Below, one piece after another: positions 28,201-37,259 of a stretch of 37,259 nt of DNA (positions are counted from its first letter, which is position 1; every line of letters begins with the position of its first letter). This stretch comes from Lingula anatina (Eukaryota > Brachiopoda > Lingulata > Lingulida > Lingulidae), in the NCBI RefSeq assembly GCF_001039355.2, contig NW_019775447.1, positions 137,864 to 175,122 of the forward strand, written 5' to 3'. The translations under genes were made by a program, and so were the position numbers. Below the pieces are notes generated by a model. It had not been told where the DNA came from, ran no database searches, and saw nothing but the letters and a program-made list of their open reading frames with translations.

Positions 28201-30603
28201 AAGATATTTACTGATATTTCCCCGACTATTCCTCTGCACTTGGCGTTCTGTGACGTCATCACCCAACTGAGAAGTCAGCCTTTGATATGGCCGATAGTTG
28301 TAGCAGAGCCTTCCATGTGTAACTCACTAGTTTGGGTATTTCTTAGTGATCGATAGATGAACCCCACCTCTCCATTCCACCCCCCCCCCGGGGGGGGGGG
28401 GGGGAGAGAGAGAGAGAGAGAGAGAGAAGTAGACACTCCAACTAGTCATTATTGACCACAGTGTCACAATTTCATGCACTGGCGATCATTGTTATTTGTT
28501 GAAAAGGTAAATATCATTATAAGGTCACGGGATGACAGATCTTTTCCTATTTCATAAAAAAAATTTTGTGTCCAAAACCGCAGTTCACGCATCAGCTATA
28601 GATAAAAAAACATAAGAGGTTATCCTTTAGGGATTAAATAAACAATTCACAGTCCAATACTCTTTAAGGAATGAACAAGGTTAATAAATAAGGTTTTTAG
28701 GATTGAATTAACAACTCACAATGCGATTTTCGGACGTACAAGCAACTAGCAAGAGTGCAATAAAAGTGTCAAAATTGCATCATGATAAACGATTATGATA
28801 CTAACATTAAAACGTAGTTAAAAAGTTAAGACGAATTAATCATGACTTAGAAATCAAAAATGGACAATTCACATCACAACTGACCACACTCCTAAAAATG
28901 AAATGTACCTATTGTGATTGTCCAGCTGAAGATTTAAAAACAATTCTTTCTTGCTGGCATTATAAACACCGGGCAAACCTTAAAACCACGTCTTTAATGT
29001 GCCTTGTTCTTCCGCTATGAATTTTTTCAATTTGTAGTTGTCTATAATTAATACTCCTTGTTCTTCAATTATAAATTATTTTCCTGTCTGTTTGGTTTTA
29101 CACACTGTTAATGTACCTATGAAGTTTTATTTCTGTATTATCATTATTATTGTTATATATCAAACGTAGTATAGAGAACCAAAAATGTACCAATTGTTTT
29201 ATTATGATGTCTTGCGCATAAAATATCATCATCATCATTCTTATTATCACTGTCTATTGTGAGCAAGGATAAGTCAGTAGAAATCCATTTCAAGGCAATA
29301 TTAGACCAGTTTTATGACGGGAAAGAAGGAACTTGTCTTGTAGACAGGGGCGGATCCAGGATTATTTGAAGGGGGTCCATTTTTTTAAAGAATGACAGGC
29401 CTCGGATGCAAAGCCGACCCTTGCCCACTTGGTGTGGGGTTCGGTGTTTTGGAGGGCAAAGGGTGCCATCTGGTGCAGTTAAGAGCTATGTTTCAGCTCT
29501 TCAGAATTCTAATATCAAGAGGGAAATATTGGGGTGATTGTTTTTCCAGAAACCGAGGGGGGGGGGGGGGGCGGGGGGGAGGGTCANGTCTTGTAGACAG
29601 GGGCGGATCCAGGATTATTTGAAGGGGGTCCATTTTTTTAAAGAATGACAGGCCTCGGATGCAAAGCCGACCCTTGCCCACTTGGTGTGGGGTTCGGTGT
29701 TTTGGAGGGCAAAGGGTGCCATCTGGTGCAGTTAAGAGCTATGTTTCAGCTCTTCAGAATTCTAATATCAAGAGGGAAATATTGGGGTGATTGTTTTTTC
29801 CAGAAACCGAGGGGGGGGGGGGGGGGGGGCAGGGGGGGTCAGGACCCTCTGACCCCCCCCCCCCCAAATCCGCCACTGGTAGACCAATATTTATTCTGAT
29901 ATGGTGCACTACCACTGATCCTAATTTATCCCGAACTGAAAAAGACCAACTTTTAAGTTGAAAAGTTTAGATTAACCTTCAGTGTGAAGGTTTAAAGAGA
30001 ACCTAACCCGAGAACTTAAGAGAAGAAAACTTCCCTTGATCAAAATCACAGAAATGAATTCAAGTTAAAGTCAACGCCGGGCCTCGCCAGAGACAGTAGA
30101 ACTTTGCCATTTCAAAAAGGACGTAAGAAGCATTTCTACACAATTAAAAGACTATGGTTCGTATGCCTATCTTTGTCCCCAGACTTATCCAAAGGTCGGG
30201 GTCCGGTGTAACAGAAATCAAGGTCTCTGAATTTCGTGACCAGTAATATTCTGCGGTCGTTGACAATGTCCACTACTGAAGTGGACGTAGAACTCTCACT
30301 CCACAGCAGACACTGATGTATTTCCCCTTATATCGCCTCTGTATCACACAGGGAAGACGTGATGACATGTGTGGAATGAGAAGCAAAAAACGAAGGATTT
30401 AGACTTAAAAGTAATGTAGCAAGAAGCATAAGGACCCCTTCTCCCTAATGGTCGTCTGAAACCCCCTTAATTAATAGCAGTATGAATAAGTTCCCTTTAA
30501 AGGGTTGTATAATTGACTTACCTGAGGCTAAAGACTGCCGTTCATTTAACGAGATCAACAGAAATATACAAAGCGTTAGTATCACACGCGACGTCAGCGT
30601 CAT
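20903..30603 (-). CDS. Secreted mucin-like ApeC (apextrin-type) protein, 6 exons, 591 aa
   Basis: Minus-strand coding exons: 30522-30603, 23996-24088, 22653-23603, 22117-22204, 21489-21685 and 20903-21267 (stop TGA at 20903-20905). They sum to 1776 nt and all phases agree. Order: signal peptide (1 to about 25), Leu/Glu-rich helix (28-58), Thr/Ser-rich region (59-375), ApeC domain (about 377-588). ApeC is the C-terminal domain of apextrin. In amphioxus, ApeC proteins bind bacterial peptidoglycan components, and the original apextrin is an extracellular sea-urchin protein. The same role here is inference. The 317-residue Thr-rich exon would be heavily O-glycosylated, placing the product in mucus or extracellular matrix. 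Intron 1 is 6.4 kb, so extra or alternative exons inside it cannot be excluded. The exon 1 assignment rests on phase, the signal peptide and an upstream TATA box. Confidence 0.88.
22653..23603 (-). CDS. ApeC gene exon 3: Thr-rich mucin-like region
   Basis: A 951-nt exon, phase 1-1. It opens ALSRGVGNTDAKTENKETDE, then poly-Thr/Ser/Pro runs, then a conserved non-Thr island DDFDMVISIMELVRKWRKAG, more Thr/Ser, and a charged end KDKEKRLLLRLLIKKLNNAG before the donor GAAGAAT|gtaagt. The plus strand here also has long open frames, but they are reverse reads of ACN codons (Val/Gly-rich) and are not genes. Confidence 0.9.
23884..23932 (-). pseudogene. Decayed partial copy of ApeC exon 2
   Basis: Located in the intron just downstream of exon 2 on the minus strand. 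It repeats the 3' half of exon 2 and its donor (AATAGCTGAACTGGAAGAGG), but has an in-frame TAG and an altered junction. It is separated from the real exon by an ATT-rich simple repeat. Confidence 0.8.
23996..24088 (-). CDS. ApeC gene exon 2: short Leu/Glu helix
   Basis: A 93-nt exon between acceptor ctttcccag and donor CAAG|gtaggc, phase 1-1. It encodes DLTQLENDSEEALLRRLIAE and onward to EELQ, a likely amphipathic helix. The same exon is present in the second copy with one change (R to K). Confidence 0.85.
24615..24783. mobile_element. 169-bp MITE, CAGGGGCGGAT ends, 5-bp target duplication
   Basis: The left end CAGGGGCGGATCC pairs with the right end AAATCCGCCCCTG. AAAAT flanks it at 24610-24614 and 24784-24788. 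The duplicate region has the empty site at 35053-35057 with a single AAAAT, which proves the boundaries. The interior carries repeated GACCGTCTTCCG motifs. Ends and target size fit a hAT-like element of a 5-bp target-site type. Confidence 0.92.
26933..27182. mobile_element. 250-bp element with long GGGGAGACCGGGGCTAG inverted repeats
   Basis: The left arm from 26933 (GGGGAGACCGGGGCTAGTTG, then ACCCCGGGGTAAGTTG) is mirrored at the right end, which finishes AACTAGCCCCGGTCTCCCC at 27182. Arms are about 40 bp. The left arm is also present in the other copy at 37205, so the insertion predates the duplication. Confidence 0.88.
28372..28428. repeat. C-run / G-run / (GA)n low-complexity block
   Basis: A C-run directly abuts a G-run, followed by GA repeats. 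It is a perfect foldback on paper and a likely place for sequencing or assembly error. Confidence 0.9.
29335..29877. mobile_element. MITE with internal duplication across an assembly gap
   Basis: The left end CAGGGGCGGATCC at 29345 and right end AAATCCGCCACTG at 29865-29877, with GTAGA on both outer sides (29340-29344 and 29878-29882), again indicate a 5-bp target duplication. The first roughly 250 bp occur twice (29335-29586 and from 29588), separated by N at 29587. The second copy alone forms a complete element, so the first is probably an unmerged contig end or alternative haplotype. Frames translated here (TGLGCKADPCPLG...) are element sequence. Confidence 0.8.
30522..30603 (-). CDS. ApeC gene exon 1: signal peptide
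   Basis: ATG at 30603-30601 encodes MTLTSRVILTLCIFLLISLN then ERQSLAS, with a basic start, a hydrophobic core and a polar end. The donor TCAG|gtaagt leaves phase 1, matching exon 2. Cleavage is likely near SLA-S. Confidence 0.8.
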
Positions 30604-30693
30604 GGTAACGTTACTGTCCTGAACTGGACGTCACGGCGTAACGTTGAACTGTTTGTTTATACTAAATCCACTCCTCACGTCGGCAGGGTCTTC

Positions 30694-30699
30694 TTTATA
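30694..30699 (-). promoter_or_regulatory. Candidate TATA box of the ApeC gene
   Basis: Minus-strand CATATAAAG lies about 91-96 bp upstream of the ATG, allowing a 5' UTR of about 60-65 nt. A CRE-like TGACGTC lies between it and the start codon. Confidence 0.5.
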
Positions 30700-32194
30700 T
30701 GGCGGACTTGGTTAGACTGGGAAGGAAGCTACATATGCAGAGCCACACGCAAACCGAGTGTAGTAATTGTCGACTTTTGCACACTGACTGTCTTGATAAG
30801 ATCTGGTATGCAGGGTCGTCGTCGTGGTAGGGGGGGCGAAAGGACACTTACTTATTTCCACACAGACCGAATGTGGTTTATCCCTATGGTTGGCGTTGAG
30901 AATATGAGTGTTTTACGTGTTGGTATCAAAACGAAATTTTATAGAAAAAAATCCTGTTTTTGAAAAGGACTTTTATCACGTGACTTGAAAACGTTGTTGC
31001 ATGCTGCTGCTTCATATGTCGTCTGCACCTGTCATTTGAGAAAAAAAAAAAAACGAGATTTAAGACAACATAAAACACACAACGGTGTAGTTAAACAACG
31101 CTTGACATTACACGTGTATGTGCACGCGCGCGCAAGCGTGTGTTTATTCGCACCCGTGTCACATCTCCAGACGTTTTCAAACTGACAGACGTATAATATT
31201 TTTAATAATAATTTCAAACGTCATTTGCCATCTCTCCATTATTTATTTACTTTTTATAAAGAACCACAGTTATACACTGTACATCCATATAGTACGTTGT
31301 TAAAACAATAATAAAGCTGGGATCCATAATTTGCACCTTGGCATGGGATGAGGCAAAGAAGCAAAGTGGAATAATGAAGCAAAAGCATAATTTGACAAGT
31401 TTGTTTTTTAATATAAATTTGTACCAAATAGGTAGTAAAATTCAAAATGGAAAGATTTACAAGTTTAGTTACTAATAGAAATATTTTAACTAACGGTAAA
31501 ATGCTACTTTTTGGACATCTTTGCAAGGTAATGATAACAAAATTTATACAATTTTAATAATTTTAATAGAAACTTTGCACTAAATTATTCAAGGTCTGTT
31601 CTGTCAGTACTTGGTTTGTTTTTTCCCTGTTCACTGTTCCACTAGCATTCTACCCTTCAGCTACCGTTTATCAACTCTCCCCAGTTTCTATCTCCACATG
31701 ATTCTTCAGAAACTGGAGTTATTACATATTTTAATTACCAGGTAAGCAGTCCTTGGCCCCGTATCTCGAAAGCTTCGCTATGTTGCGCACGTGCGCAAGC
31801 GTCTCGATCCCATAACTCTTCCATAATCGTCCCATATAATACACTGTAGATAGCCTCTTTTTGATATAGCGATTCGCAATACGCGATGCTTTCGAGATAC
31901 GGGACCCTGCATTACGCATATTACAATGAGATATACCAGATATCATTTCCATATTCTCATTACACTTGGCATTGTTAGCCACCTGTAATTCAGGGTACGA
32001 GTAAGATCGCTATCAGATAAAATGGGAAACATAAATTATTGCAAGTTAATCTTATATTGTCGAAGGTACCTATTGTTGTTGAGAGACAATTTTATTGTCC
32101 AAGGCCTTACATTTATCTGTATCGAAACGCTTTGTGTTCAGAGACAAGTTAAGTCAAATATCCCGGCTATTACTTAATACAGTGCCCTGAACAG
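30700..32194. other. Region between ApeC promoter and duplication junction
   Basis: No exon supported. I looked specifically for counterparts of ApeC exons 5 and 6 (FCMK, WPAGEYC, WDDEN, FCCR) on the minus strand and found none. Contains one fold-back element (31758-31903) and AT-rich sequence. Confidence 0.6.
31758..31903. mobile_element. Fold-back element with CCCGTATCTCGAAAGC ends
   Basis: Arms at 31758-31773 and 31888-31903 are exact 16-bp reverse complements, with partial pairing continuing inward (TTCGCTATGTTGCG against CGCAATACGCGAT). Non-coding, MITE-like. Confidence 0.78.
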
Positions 32195-32385
32195 NTCCTG
32201 GTTGCAAAATGCGTTGCCGTTGCAAAATGCGTTTTCACGATTTTCTTTGGTTACAAAATGCGTTGCAGTTGCAAAATGCGTTCAGTTGCAAAATGCGGCT
32301 CTACTTAGTAGGGCCGCATTTTGCAACTGAACGTATTTTGCAACCGGTTGCAAAATGCGGTCGGTTGCAAAATGCGGCTCTACAA
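32195..32385. repeat. Cluster of GTTGCAAAATGCG repeats at a gap and duplication junction
   Basis: At least nine copies of TTGCAAAATGCG (seven forward including one variant, two inverted) in under 200 bp. Some are bounded by GTAGAGCC or GTAGGGCC palindromic ends (GGCTCTAC at 32290 and 32377). It starts just after the N at 32195 and ends about 10 bp before copy B of the duplication. Confidence 0.85.
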
Positions 32386-32531
32386 GGGGTGAGACAAGCA
32401 GGCACAAAGACAAGATGACCACAAGATAGGCAGACAGCCAGACAGTCAGACAGACAAACGGACAGACAATCAGACGGACAGATGGACGGACAGACAATCG
32501 GACAGACAGACAGACAGACAGACAGACCTAC

Positions 32532-34267
32532 CTTGTGCCCATACTCCAGACGGGGGACTCGCCAGGGCAGCGCTGGTTGCCAAGACGAGGCAGTCCCCAG
32601 TTTCCGTGAGGCCACACCACTGAAATATTATCAACATTGAATTATGCTTCATGTTCAATTATCTTTAATTTATCTTCCACTGACAATACAGTATATATAT
32701 TTCATTAATAAAGATTATAGTCTAGCAGACAATCGATGTTACTAGTATAAGTATACATTTAAAAGTTCTAATAATTAGCAATACAATGTTTTTAACAAAA
32801 TCTTTCCGCCTATGAGGTACGGTTTTTGCCCCCTCTGCCAGTGTTTGCCCCCTCAAACTGAGTCCGACAGTTAATGCTAGTTTTTTGTTCTTTTTTAATC
32901 ATGGTTAGGCATTTCATCTCATTCTATATTATAATTTCTGCTAGATTTCAATCATAATTATTCTTAAAAAATACTGCACCTCCAACCATTTAAATGTGAG
33001 GTGATAGATGGCAAAAAACAACTAAAAACTTACATTCTTCCCGTGTCTTGCCAGCATTATTCAGCTTTTTAATAAGAAGACGAAGAAGCAGTCTTTTTTC
33101 TTTGTCCTTATTGGTCTTTTCGCTGTCGTCTTCAGGCGATTCACTCTTAGAATTGTGCTCTTTGCCAGATGTTTCTGCCAGTTCTAACAAGACATCTGAC
33201 TCTGACTTTTTGCTCACGTTAGCCGAAGCGCCATCCGTTGTTTCAGCTGGAGTAGGCACACTAGTGACATCTATCGTTGAGGCAGTTTCCATAGTTACTG
33301 TCGTCTGGTCACTGGCTGTGGCGGCCATCCTTGTGGAAGGTAACTTGGTAGAAGTTGGAGGAAGATTTGTTGAAGATGTCGAAGGGACAGTCGTGGTTGA
33401 CGTTGCTTCTTCAGTCACATCAGCTTCGCTGCTCTTGCTACTTTCGGCATATTTGTTGGCGTGCGGCGAAACTTCTGTCGGTTTATCTATGCTTTTAGCG
33501 TTCGGTGCCAGTGGTGCGAGCAGACCAGCCTTCCGCCATTTTCTGACCAGCTCCATTATGGAGATGACCATGTCAAAGTCATCGGGAGGGCGTGCAGTGG
33601 ATGTGAATGGAGGTGTTACTCTGGTGGTGGCGGTGGGATACGAGGTGGTTGTTGTGGACGTTGTTGTTGCTGGTGGAGCTGCTGATGACATTGTTGACGA
33701 GGTCTTTGGCTTTGTTGTTGCTGTTGTTGCTGATGATGTCGCCGTTGATGTTGTCGTGGTAGTTGTTGTGGTAGTTGTTGTAACAGGCGGTCTGGTAGTT
33801 GTTGAAGTGGTCCGCATGGGAGTTTCCGTCGTGGCTGAATTTGAATCAGCGGTTGTTGTGGCCGCTTTTTGGTGACGGTATTTGTCCTTGTCACGGTCTG
33901 TTTGTGCCTTAAGTTTATGTAACATATCTTCGTCGGTCTCTTTATTTTCGGTTTTAGCATCAGTATTGCCAACCCCCCTTGAAAGTGCTGAAATCAGATG
34001 TTGAGATAGTTTTCACAATGGCCTATAGAGGGCGGGAGTGTGTATACGGATATAAAAGTGTGTTGAAAAAAGATACCGTAGGCATAGTAGGCATAGTAGG
34101 CATAGTAGGGCCTAATGTTTGTGTGCGATTTAAATCAGATTAGCATTTAATTTTTAAAAAATGCAAAATTAACCAAAACCATTTAAATATGGAAAACTTT
34201 CGAGTGATTGGTTTGTGATGCATTGTTTCCATACGAATCTTCTCCCGTCTTCCCCTCTTCCCATTCA

Positions 34268-34309
<42 letters not shown>

Positions 34310-34358
34310 AACAAGCCTACCTTGTAATTCTTCTCCCGTCTTTACCTCTTCCCATTCA

Positions 34359-34403
<45 letters not shown>

Positions 34404-34507
34404 AACAAGTCTACCTTGTAACTCTTCTCCTGCCTGTACCTCCTCCAGTTCAGCTATTAACTTCCTCAGGAGAGCCTCCTCGCTGTCGTTTTCTAACTGG
34501 GTAAGAT
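32532..34507 (-). CDS. Second ApeC-gene copy, exons 2-4 only (partial)
   Basis: Minus-strand exons 34415-34507, 33034-33987 and 32532-32619 correspond to exons 2, 3 and 4 of the complete gene, with the same phases and consensus splice sites (the exon 4 donor is gtaggt instead of gtaagt). Exon 3 stays open over 954 nt, one codon longer through a poly-Thr change. Exon 4 protein is identical (VWPHGNWGLPRLGNQRCPGE). Exon 1 would lie beyond 37259. Exons 5 and 6, most of the ApeC domain, are absent downstream before exon 1 of the complete gene. Either this is a truncated paralogue, or missing exons fell into the gap at 32195, or it splices onto exons 5-6 of the downstream gene; phases allow the last. 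Confidence 0.78.
34237..34359 (-). pseudogene. Two decayed partial copies of exon 2 in copy B
   Basis: Exon-like fragments at 34321-34359 (with an intact-looking donor ACAAG|gtaggc) and 34237-34268 repeat the 3' half of exon 2. They are separated by long TTA repeats. Copy A has only one such fragment, so the array has changed since duplication. Confidence 0.75.
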
Positions 34508-36636
34508 CTGGGAAAGAATTAAAAACACGTAACTGGGGAAGTTAACACTTTTTATCAGATCTAGAGAGACAAAGAGAGAACGTGAGAGAAGAAAAAAGAG
34601 AGAGAATCAATAAAATACTGGTCGAGAAAGTGACAGAGTGTGATAGGGGGAGAAAAGAGAGACAGAGATAACATATTTAAATTGTTAAAATACAAACCTT
34701 AAAAAGACAACAGACTGTCAGAAGCTATCATTTTAAATGAGATATCTTCGCCAAGGTAGTACAACTCTCAATATTATTGATTAATTAAATTTTTGATTAA
34801 TAAATAGATCACCATCAAAATCTATAATCGATTCTAAGTTAGCCTATTTAGACCTATCATGAAAACGTAATCCACATCTGTTTATGAGTTTGGCTGTAAA
34901 CAAACAAACAAACAAACAAACAAACAAACAAAGGCAAACGCATCACCCCGTGGCGGTGGTGACAGAGCATATCACTTGAAAACAAGATAACACAAATCTG
35001 ACAACTTTTTATTTACAAAAAACTCATTTAGGTCTGTAAATTGACAATTTTCAAAATGACAGCCGTCTCTGAGAAAAAATATAAGAGACCTGGGTAATTA
35101 CGGTACAGTGTATCTAATCATGACCAACTCTGTAGTAATAGACATTTTCAAGTTTAAATTTGAAATAAATTTCAGCACAGCGTAACAGACTAGAACTGCG
35201 AAGAGCTACGAAAATTTAATAAAATAATATCTGGTGAAGAGATGTCCCTCTGTGGCCCTGGCACAGGATGGGCACCTGTGTAGGAACGCCCGCAGTCCTG
35301 TTATCATGTGTATCCATCACATTAGCTCTGCCACACTGTGACCCCCCGCTGGGAGTGCTAGTGGGGAAGATCTCGTGACCAATGAGAATTTTGTCACCAA
35401 AAACAACCGACGAAAGAACAAATATTGCCTTTTTGTCAGTGATTATATTTATGTCCAATCCTAACGACGGTTATCGTGTGAAGTAAGAGCGACAAATGAT
35501 AATTGTAAGAGACACACATCAATATACTACACAGGAAGACCCCACGGAGAATATAGACGTTAATATATTGTTATACATCCGGGGACGTGAGATTAGACAT
35601 CCATAACTAGCTGTATAGCATAATTTATATTTTAAAGGCATGTACACTGAATATTTACTTATATCATTTACGCTGCTTTGTTTGGTATTTCCCTCTAAAA
35701 ATGTGCCAGACCTGATAAAGATTATTATTATTATTATTATTATTATTATTTCTGATAACTCTATTTGCTGTGAAGACTGACCTTTAAAAAACTACCAGCG
35801 GATGCCATTTCGTTACATTGCGCATGATTCCAAAAACATCTCCCTCACTTATTGGAAGTATCATGAGTTGTGAACTTCTGTTTATTTTTATTTCAAGGAG
35901 AGGTGTGATCTAGATATGGCAGTTGGGAGTGTCTGTTGCCGCACAAGACGCATGTCACAAACGAAATCAACGCGAGCACCTTTCCTGTAAACCGGGCCAA
36001 ATTGTTAAGAATCATGAATTTTTAGTGAAAACTTTGATAAATGAAAAATAGGCCGTCGGTGGTCAGAAAAGCGTGTGATAAGGGTCAAAGGCCATTTCAA
36101 ATGGATATTTCGTGTGCATAAAAACATTTGAAAGTCTGGAGTGGTGATAAGATTGATCTTATCGCACGTATTTAGCATCAACATTAGTATTAACATGATA
36201 AGAGGTTATAATGACTACAAAAGACACCTACGAATCTTCACTTTTCGTCGGAAAGTTCGTATATTTAAATACTTTTGCCCTTAATTTACGCAAAATTTTG
36301 CACTAAATTGACCAGATTCTTTGTCTGTCAACAGTATACACAGTTTGATGTGTAGGAGGTAGGCGAGCTATGGGACAACAGATTGTATCTTTGAATACAG
36401 GGATCCAATCTCCATTTTCAAATTTATGGAAATCAGTCAAAATTTTAAACGCATTGATTCGATAGAGACAAAACAGGTAGATCTTTGTCCTTTTAAAGTA
36501 TTTCCGTTCAATCTACATTAACAAAGGAATATTTTATAAGCGCCCCCTTCCCACCCATGGGGCACTCTACGAACATGGGCATTTTGCTGCATGTTAATAC
36601 CGGATATAGGCTACTGATACTTTTGTTGAGTCTGAG

Positions 36637-36677
<41 letters not shown>

Positions 36678-37259
36678 GAGCGTGCGCACGTGTGTGTGGA
36701 TGTGTGTCCCGTCTTGTAAAAGAGAAAAGAGACCTTCTATACTATCAATATTTGTGTTAAAACACTTGGTTGACATAGACACAAATATTCGTCTCCCTAG
36801 TTACTTCCACCTGTCTACTTCCGGTATATTGTGTGACACGACAACATTCAGGTATGGGACTAATGCATTCACCTGTAGCCTACAAAGTGATGCCACAGGA
36901 AGGAAGGGTGGGCTGCTTAGTCTGTAATAGTGAGCCTCCTTTTGCCCTCTGTTGACCCTACTTGAGGATTGGCAGAGAAGCTAGATCAATGTTTACTGAG
37001 AGTCGAACTTTTTCAGCCAAAAGGACGATTCTTTCAACACGCAGTCTCCACCCCTACCCCACCCCCCGCCCACTTCCTCACGACTGGCCTGTCCTGGTAA
37101 TAAAATATATGGTGAGGAGTATATTTTCCAATAATCACCAGCATTATAATTTTTTTACTTCTTACAGATCTATAAGGCGATGTGATGTGAATCTTCAGAG
37201 CATAGGGGAGACCGGGGCTAGTTGGCCCCCGGGTTAAGTTGCCCCCCCCCCCCACCCCC
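34508..37259. other. Intronic part of duplication copy B
   Basis: Counterpart of 24089-26990. No supported exon. Includes (CAAA)n at 34901-34931, (TTA)n at 35721-35749 and (CT)n at 36639-36673. The 80-codon frame at 35216-35458 mirrors the one in copy A and is not credited. The window ends inside the left arm (from 37205) of the GGGGAGACCGGGG element. Confidence 0.6.

Larger units (their letters stand above)
24089..30521 (-). other. Intron 1 of the ApeC gene
   Basis: About 6.4 kb without a supported exon. Contains MITEs at 24615, 26933 and 29345, a CGTG-rich alternating tract at 26380-26430 and a C/G/GA low-complexity block at 28376. An 80-codon minus-strand frame at 24950-25192 recurs in the other copy, but its identity matches that of the surrounding intron, so it is not evidence of coding. 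Confidence 0.6.
32395..37259. repeat. Segmental duplication, copy B (runs off window)
   Basis: Direct-orientation copy of 22036-26990, offset about 10.3 kb. It lacks the 24615-24783 MITE and has extra GGCATAGTA units (about 34079-34110), longer TTA and CAAA repeats and a longer CAGA tract beside exon 4. Similarity continues to the window end inside the GGGGAGACCGGGG element, so the duplicated unit is longer than shown. Confidence 0.95.

Noticed and set aside
29392-29899. Frames encoding TGLGCKADPCPLG-like peptides, present twice
   Set aside because: They lie wholly inside a MITE and its gap-associated duplicate.
31731-31982. 83-codon minus-strand frame considered as a possible missing ApeC exon of copy B
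   Set aside because: The sequence shows none of the ApeC motifs and overlaps a fold-back element.

Overview
The window is animal nuclear DNA. It has intron-split genes with consensus GT-AG junctions, abundant microsatellites, short inverted-repeat (MITE-like) elements and three single-N assembly gaps (6842, 29587, 32195). An SRCR/LDLa/SEA membrane protein next to an apextrin C-terminal (ApeC) protein suggests an aquatic invertebrate (amphioxus, echinoderm, hemichordate, mollusc or annelid type). The species cannot be fixed from sequence alone.

Region 1 (338-15697, + strand): one gene of 23 coding exons. All exon phases join, giving a predicted protein of 1315 residues. It is a type II membrane protein: polybasic cytoplasmic tail, one transmembrane helix, a SEA domain with a G-S-I-V-V self-cleavage motif, a Thr-rich linker, then six SRCR domains alternating with five LDLa domains. 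It resembles the stem of enteropeptidase/TMPRSS proteins but has no protease domain. Two SRCR exons have extra partial copies of their splice junctions beside dinucleotide repeats. Intron 9 holds a TATA box followed by a signal-peptide-like exon.

Region 2 (15698-20902): no convincing gene. It contains the 3' UTR of the receptor gene, a triple 57-bp tandem repeat and several fold-back elements.

Region 3 (20903-30603, - strand): a six-exon gene for a predicted secreted 591-residue protein: signal peptide, short Leu/Glu helix, long Thr/Ser-rich mucin-like region and a complete C-terminal ApeC domain with eight cysteines. Intron 1 is about 6.4 kb. The gene converges on the receptor gene.

Region 4 (32395-37259, - strand): a direct duplicate of 22036-26990 carrying intact copies of exons 2, 3 and 4 but no ApeC exons 5 and 6. 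Exon 1 of this copy would lie beyond the window. The layout is that of a tandem duplication whose boundary fell between exons 4 and 5. A gap and a dense cluster of a short repeat sit at the junction. The second copy is either a truncated paralogue or a second promoter and exon set able to splice onto the single downstream ApeC exons.

Both gene families are tied to innate recognition in invertebrates: SRCR and LDLa ectodomains as pattern or ligand binders, and ApeC proteins as bacterial cell-wall binders in amphioxus. The plausible theme is a small immune or mucosal-surface locus; this is inference from domain content.
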